10,919 bases of DNA from Gammaproteobacteria bacterium. GTDB lineage: Bacteria > Pseudomonadota > Gammaproteobacteria > Pseudomonadales > Pseudohongiellaceae. The position numbers were made by a program, and so were the translations under genes. The stretch is taken from positions 42,115 through 53,033 of the forward strand of contig PBHS01000021.1 of assembly GCA_002719575.1 (NCBI GenBank). Direction: 5' to 3'. Below the pieces are notes generated by a model. The model did no database searches. It saw only the letters and a list, made by a program, of their open reading frames with translations, and had not been told where the DNA came from. Positions within the stretch are counted from its first letter, which is position 1; every line of letters starts with the position of its first letter. Positions 7,722 to 10,919 of this stretch are shown piece after piece.

Positions 7722-8318
7722 ATGTCAATTACTTTCTTGCATCGCTCGGTGATGGTTTGGTTTATAGGGTTCACGCAGGCTTGTTTGTGCGCGGGTGCGC
7801 TTGCTGAAGCGGCTGACTGGCAAATAGACTCGGAACATTTCTCTATCCTCTTTGAAGCTGAGCACATTGGTTATCAGCAGCAGCTTGGTTTTTTTCTAGA
7901 GGGATCGGGAGGTTTTCGCTTTGATCCCGAAACTGAGGAGCTAAGCGATGGGCGTGTAGAAATTGTTGCAGCCAGTTTGTTTAGCAATCACGACGCTCGC
8001 GACAACCATCTGAAAGGAAGAGACTTTCTGAACGTTAGAAGATACGCACTGATTGTTTTTGACGTCGCAGAGTATCGTGCCGCTGAAGGTATCTTACGCG
8101 GTGACTTGACGCTACTTGACGAAACGCATGCGGTAGACCTCGAGGTCACAGTAAATAAGCAAGCCGCCTATCCGTTCGGGCATCGTAAAGAGACTTTAGG
8201 TGTGTCAGCCAGAGCAAGTATCCTTCGTAGTAAGTGGGGAATGGATTATGGCGTTGCTAACAATATGATTGGAGATGAGATTAAGCTTCGTTTTGAATTT
8301 GAGGCTATCCGAGAATGA
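7722..8318 (+). CDS. YceI-like periplasmic lipocalin-fold protein
   Basis: The 198-aa product starts at ATG 7722 behind a strong ribosome site (AAGGAG 7711-7716). Residues 1 to about 31 form a Sec signal peptide (VMVWFIGFTQACLCAGALAEA, cleavage near AEA-A); no good lipobox is present despite two cysteines. The mature part opens DWQIDSEHFSILFEAEHIG and ends with GVSARASILRSKWGMDYG and an alternating beta strand (IGDEIKLRFEFEAI), the characteristic pattern of YceI proteins. These are eight-stranded barrels that bind polyisoprenoid or other amphipathic molecules in the periplasm. The order 'G..A.A.i.R.kwGm' near the C-terminus is the best-conserved family block. It sits between the glycosyltransferase-methyltransferase pair and the GTP cyclohydrolase trio, so it may bind or carry the cluster's product; this is inference. 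Confidence 0.85.
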   Translation: MSITFLHRSVMVWFIGFTQACLCAGALAEAADWQIDSEHFSILFEAEHIGYQQQLGFFLEGSGGFRFDPETEELSDGRVEIVAASLFSNHDARDNHLKGRDFLNVRRYALIVFDVAEYRAAEGILRGDLTLLDETHAVDLEVTVNKQAAYPFGHRKETLGVSARASILRSKWGMDYGVANNMIGDEIKLRFEFEAIRE

Positions 8319-8353
8319 GAAGCTTATTTAAAGATACTTGGCCCTGTCCAATA

Positions 8354-8394
8354 TGATTTACACTCGATCTTTTGAAGCTGACGTGATTTACACT
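8354..8394. repeat. Exact 11-bp direct repeat TGATTTACACT in the ribA-like promoter
   Basis: The copies are at 8354-8364 and 8384-8394, 30 bp start to start (about three helical turns, so on roughly the same face). The first lies just upstream of the -35 box; the second occupies the end of the -35/-10 spacer and touches the -10 box. An exact 11-bp match within this 90-bp gap is unlikely by chance, roughly one in a thousand assuming even base composition, though the AT-rich sequence weakens that. The arrangement suggests a pair of operator half-sites for a dedicated regulator. Confidence 0.65.
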
Positions 8395-8400
8395 TAGAAT
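8372..8400 (+). promoter_or_regulatory. Sigma70-type promoter of the ribA-ribD'-dehydrogenase operon
   Basis: TTGAAG (8372-8377), a 17-bp spacer and TAGAAT (8395-8400) match the -35 (4/6) and -10 (5/6) consensus with ideal spacing. The expected start falls at about 8406-8410, at or just before the ATG at 8409, so the transcript would have almost no leader. It is the best promoter-like sequence I see in the window. The overlap with the TGATTTACACT repeats implies regulation. Confidence 0.6.
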
Positions 8401-8408
8401 GGTTGACC

Positions 8409-9053
8409 ATGACAGAGCCAACTGTAAACAGAATTTCTGAAGCACGTATCCCCACGGAATACGGAGAGTTCATTCTTGGCTACTATGGTAATAGCCTTGA
8501 TAATAAAGCTCACTTGACTTTTCACATGGGGGATATCTCGGGCAAGTCTGACGTATTGGTGCGTGTGCATTCGGAATGTCTGACTGGAGATATTTTTGGT
8601 TCGCGGCGCTGTGATTGCGGAGAACAGCTGGATCATTCACTGCGAATGATTGCCGAACAAGGCTGTGGCATGCTGATTTACCTCCGTCAGGAAGGAAGGG
8701 GTATAGGTCTGCTACAGAAAATCCATGCCTACAATTTGCAGGACAAAGGGCATGATACTGTTGACGCTAACTTGCTGCTTGGTCACGCAGCCGACGAACG
8801 AAGCTACGTTTTGGCAACTCTTATTTTGAAGGGCTTCAACATCCTTTCGGTGCGCCTGATTACTAATAATCCCGATAAAATTTCAGCGTTGGAGTCTGAC
8901 GGTATTGAAGTCAGTGAGCGGGTGGAGCTCATAGATTTTATCAACGCTGACAACTCGGACTATCTGACTACGAAGGTCAAGCGGATGAACCACCTGCTGA
9001 ATTTGCCCGATGAGGCATCTTTGCCCGCTGAAGAAGCTCATGAGTCTAAATGA
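8409..9053 (+). CDS. ribA: GTP cyclohydrolase II (RibA family)
   Basis: The protein is 214 aa from ATG 8409; an in-frame TTG at 8403 would add only two residues. It opens the imidazole ring of GTP, releasing formate and pyrophosphate to give 2,5-diamino-6-ribosylamino-pyrimidinone phosphate. All key elements are present: zinc ligands Cys57, Cys68 and Cys70 in HSECLTGDIFGSRRCDCGEQ, the phosphate/guanine-binding RQEGRGIGL (93-101), KIHAYNLQ with Tyr108, the DERSY arginine (Arg131), and LITNNPDKI. It is a stand-alone enzyme without a RibB domain and has a tail of about 20 residues beyond the E. coli length. It overlaps the RibD-like gene by 14 nt. No Shine-Dalgarno is visible before the ATG, consistent with a leaderless transcript. 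It may serve riboflavin, but its partners suggest a dedicated secondary pathway. Confidence 0.95.
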   Translation: MTEPTVNRISEARIPTEYGEFILGYYGNSLDNKAHLTFHMGDISGKSDVLVRVHSECLTGDIFGSRRCDCGEQLDHSLRMIAEQGCGMLIYLRQEGRGIGLLQKIHAYNLQDKGHDTVDANLLLGHAADERSYVLATLILKGFNILSVRLITNNPDKISALESDGIEVSERVELIDFINADNSDYLTTKVKRMNHLLNLPDEASLPAEEAHESK

Positions 9054-9759
9054 GCAGGTTGAAAGTTGGTTGCGAGACCGCACAGCGGCTTTTTCCGTCT
9101 CCGGAAGACCGTTTGTAACGCTGACCTATGCACAAAGCTGGGATGGCAGCATCACTACGCGTTCCGGAGAAACGCTTTGCTTTAGCGGCCAAGAAACCAC
9201 TCGCCTGACTCATCAACTTCGTAGCCTGCATGACGGTATTCTGGTGGGTATCGGCACGGTACTTAGCGACGATCCGCAGCTTACCGTCAGAGAATGGGAA
9301 GGGGTCAATCCTCAACCCATCGTATTGGACAGCCAGTTGCGAACTCCAGCGAGCGCAAAAGTTTGCCACCATCCTGACAAACGATGCTGGATTTTGACGG
9401 TCAGTGGAGCTCATAACTCTTTGAGCGAGATCGCAGCAATAATAACGCTAGATATCAAAAGCGGTGACCAGGATGAAGTTCCACTGCTTCGGGCAATGTC
9501 AACACTTAGAGCCCGTGGTATACGTTCCCTAATGGTCGAAGGAGGAGCAAGCGTTATTACCTCATTCCTGAAAGCAGAGCTGGTTGACGCCGTAGTGCTG
9601 ACACTATCTCCAAGAATGGTGGGTGGCTACAAAGCTGTGGACGGACTATTGGCAGTGGGAGAAAAGACCGTCCCCAGTATTGTGTCTGTTCATTCATGTC
9701 AGGTCGGTGACGACGTCGTAGTATGGGGGGATCTTAAATACAGCGGGCATTCGGCATGA
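9040..9759 (+). CDS. RibD C-terminal-type reductase, stand-alone
   Basis: I start at ATG 9040 (239 aa), preceded by AAGAAG and overlapping the ribA stop by 14 nt; an ATG at 9010 would add ten unconserved residues. The whole protein is a RibD_C / dihydrofolate-reductase-like domain: RPFVTLTYAQSWDGSIT (23-39), LHDGILVGIGTVLSDDPQLTVR (63-84) with its DDPxLTVR block, LDSQLRTP (96-103), and MVEGGASVITSFL near 155-167, then LVDAVVLTLSPRMVGG. The zinc deaminase half of bacterial RibD (HAE and PCxxxGxxxxC motifs) is absent. Known reductase-only relatives in archaea and fungi reduce the ribosyl side chain of the RibA-type product to ribityl with NADPH. Placed directly after a GTP cyclohydrolase II, the natural reading is that it reduces that enzyme's product before any deamination. 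Confidence 0.9.
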   Translation: MSLNEQVESWLRDRTAAFSVSGRPFVTLTYAQSWDGSITTRSGETLCFSGQETTRLTHQLRSLHDGILVGIGTVLSDDPQLTVREWEGVNPQPIVLDSQLRTPASAKVCHHPDKRCWILTVSGAHNSLSEIAAIITLDIKSGDQDEVPLLRAMSTLRARGIRSLMVEGGASVITSFLKAELVDAVVLTLSPRMVGGYKAVDGLLAVGEKTVPSIVSVHSCQVGDDVVVWGDLKYSGHSA

Positions 9760-10790
9760 AGTCACGGCAGCTTTGGTTTACTGGTCCCCACTCTGTTGAA
9801 GTGATAGAAAAAGAGTTGGATGTCCTAGGCGCGAGAGATGTGCTCGTGAGAACAGTCTGTTCCGCTATCAGTACCGGTACAGAAATGCTGGTATTTCGAA
9901 ATCAGTTTCCCGATTCTCTGACTCTGGATGAAAGTATCGAAGCGCTGTCTGCTCAGGCTGTGCGGTATCCCCTTCAATACGGTTATGCATGCGTCGGAAA
10001 AGTCGAAGAAATTGGGGAAGAAATTGAACCCCATTGGTTTGGCAAAACGGTGTTCTCTTTTCAACCCCACTGCAGTAATTTTATCGCTTCGCCAGCGGAG
10101 CTGGTTCCTGTGCCAGCGGACATTGACCCCTCTGCCGCGGTCTTTTTGGCGAACATGGAAACCGCGGTCAACTTTTTGCTAGATGCCTCGCCGAAAGTTG
10201 GTGAGCGGGTGCTCATTTGTGGGCAGGGCATCGTTGGTCTGCTGACTTCGGGCTTGCTCGCTCAGTTTCCGCTTGCCGGCCTATTCGCGCTGGAGAGTAT
10301 CGAAGCCAGGCAGCGCTGGGCTCAGCAGATTGGTGTGAACGGCGTGTTTGATGCCAATCAAAAGGACGCAATGACTGAACTCCGGAACCAGTTGAGATTG
10401 ACGGAACAGAATGGAGGCGCAGACCTAATAATTGAAGTTTCCGGTAGCCCTGACGCGCTTAATCTGGCGATCGACTTATGCGGCTATGCGGGGCGGATTT
10501 TGGTCGGAAGTTGGTACGGCACCAAGATCGCTCCGATCAATTTGGGAGAACGCTTTCACCGAAATCGAATTCAGATCGTATCGACTCAAGTTAGCTCGAT
10601 TGCGCCTGAAAATACCGGACGATGGGATTCCGCAAGGCGGTTTGAAGTTGCTTGGGAGATGATCAGGCGATGTCAGCCCGAGCAGTTCATCTCTCATCGC
10701 TTCCCGCTGAAATCTGCAGGGGCTGCCTACGAGCTACTCGATAAGAACCCCGTAGAAGCGCTCCAGGTTTTATTTGATTATGGAGTTTGA
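9756..10790 (+). CDS. Medium-chain dehydrogenase/reductase, BchC-like, without classical zinc sites
   Basis: This 344-aa protein has the two-domain medium-chain dehydrogenase layout. The N-terminal catalytic domain carries CSAISTGTE (35-43), like the SGISTGTE region of BchC-type enzymes, in place of the Cys zinc ligand segment of alcohol dehydrogenases, and GYACVG instead of the GHExxG motif. The four-cysteine structural zinc lobe is missing. The nucleotide-binding domain has VLICGQGIVG (Gly156, Gly158, Gly161) and Glu180 at the end of the second strand, which favours NAD(H) over NADP(H). It probably oxidises or reduces a hydroxyl or carbonyl on an intermediate of the pathway. The ATG overlaps the previous stop (ATGA, 9756-9759), making it the third gene of the ribA operon. 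Catalytic details and substrate are unknown; reduced zinc dependence is inferred from the missing ligands. Confidence 0.87.
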   Translation: MKSRQLWFTGPHSVEVIEKELDVLGARDVLVRTVCSAISTGTEMLVFRNQFPDSLTLDESIEALSAQAVRYPLQYGYACVGKVEEIGEEIEPHWFGKTVFSFQPHCSNFIASPAELVPVPADIDPSAAVFLANMETAVNFLLDASPKVGERVLICGQGIVGLLTSGLLAQFPLAGLFALESIEARQRWAQQIGVNGVFDANQKDAMTELRNQLRLTEQNGGADLIIEVSGSPDALNLAIDLCGYAGRILVGSWYGTKIAPINLGERFHRNRIQIVSTQVSSIAPENTGRWDSARRFEVAWEMIRRCQPEQFISHRFPLKSAGAAYELLDKNPVEALQVLFDYGV

Positions 10791-10917
10791 TCATTCAGAT
10801 CATGGTCGGTTGTTCAGGAAAGGAAATTTACTTGGGCGGATTTGGTGTCACTCGTCCTTTGTCAATAAATTAGCTCGTTGCCACGAGGCGATGCGAAAAT
10901 TGCCGTTCGAGGACTAA
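10780..10917 (+). CDS. Possible 45-aa small ORF at the right edge
   Basis: ATG 10780 opens a 45-codon frame overlapping the dehydrogenase stop by 11 nt and ending with TAA at 10915-10917. The peptide is basic, with histidines and two cysteines (Cys28, Cys36), starts MEFDHSDHGRLF and ends MRKLPFED; I recognise no family. The overlap is what a next operon member would show, but there is no good ribosome site, only an AGG about 13 nt upstream. It may simply be a chance frame in the operon's 3' region. Confidence 0.2.
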   Translation: MEFDHSDHGRLFRKGNLLGRIWCHSSFVNKLARCHEAMRKLPFED

Positions 10918-10919
10918 GT

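Noticed and set aside
8319..8408. Possible FMN riboswitch before ribA
   Set aside because: The gap is only 90 bp, conserved RFN segments are not seen, and the promoter sits so close to the ATG that no aptamer would be transcribed from it.
10788..10802. Hairpin TGATC-ATTCA-GATCA over the dehydrogenase stop codon as a terminator
   Set aside because: The stem is only 5 bp, AT-rich and has no following T-run.
1..10919. Mobile element, CRISPR or defence-system content
   Set aside because: No transposase, integrase, terminal repeats, spaced repeats or defence domains were seen; all major genes are metabolic.

Overview
The window looks like part of the chromosome of a Gram-negative, probably marine gammaproteobacterium. 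The evidence is indirect: gene density is high, base composition is near 50% GC by eye, several products carry Sec or Tat signals for a periplasm, and there is a SpdH-like Tat-exported flavoprotein and a YceI-like periplasmic protein. No rRNA, tRNA, insertion sequence, integrase or CRISPR array was seen, so there is no direct sign of a mobile island.

Left part (1-5465). A DAO-type FAD oxidoreductase, cut off by the window edge, is joined through a TAATG stop/start overlap to a secreted class C beta-lactamase-like serine hydrolase. A 384-bp non-coding stretch follows, ending in a candidate promoter with a 7-bp inverted repeat, and leads into a 641-aa Tat-exported flavoprotein closely resembling spermidine dehydrogenase. 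Convergent to it, on the minus strand, is a secreted alpha/beta hydrolase. These genes look like catabolic or scavenging enzymes acting outside the cytoplasm.

Right part (5611-10790). Six plus-strand genes are closely spaced: a GT4-like glycosyltransferase and a SAM methyltransferase (ATGA overlap), a secreted YceI-like ligand-binding protein after a 159-bp gap, and then GTP cyclohydrolase II, a reductase-only RibD-like protein and a BchC-like medium-chain dehydrogenase (14-nt and ATGA overlaps). The first two enzymes of this last trio would turn GTP into a diaminopyrimidine and reduce its ribosyl chain. The remaining riboflavin genes (deaminase domain, ribB, ribH, ribE) are absent here. A dehydrogenase, a glycosyltransferase and a methyltransferase sit alongside instead. 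The most economical reading is a dedicated pathway that diverts GTP into a modified, perhaps glycosylated and methylated, pyrimidine-, pterin- or flavin-like metabolite, with the YceI protein as a possible periplasmic carrier. This is inference from gene content; the product is unknown and the cluster may continue past the right edge.

Regulation. The GTP cyclohydrolase gene has a good sigma70-type promoter immediately before its ATG, with no Shine-Dalgarno sequence. An exact 11-bp direct repeat flanks the -35 element and also fills the end of the spacer. This is the most striking non-coding signal in the window and suggests a dedicated regulator for the trio.
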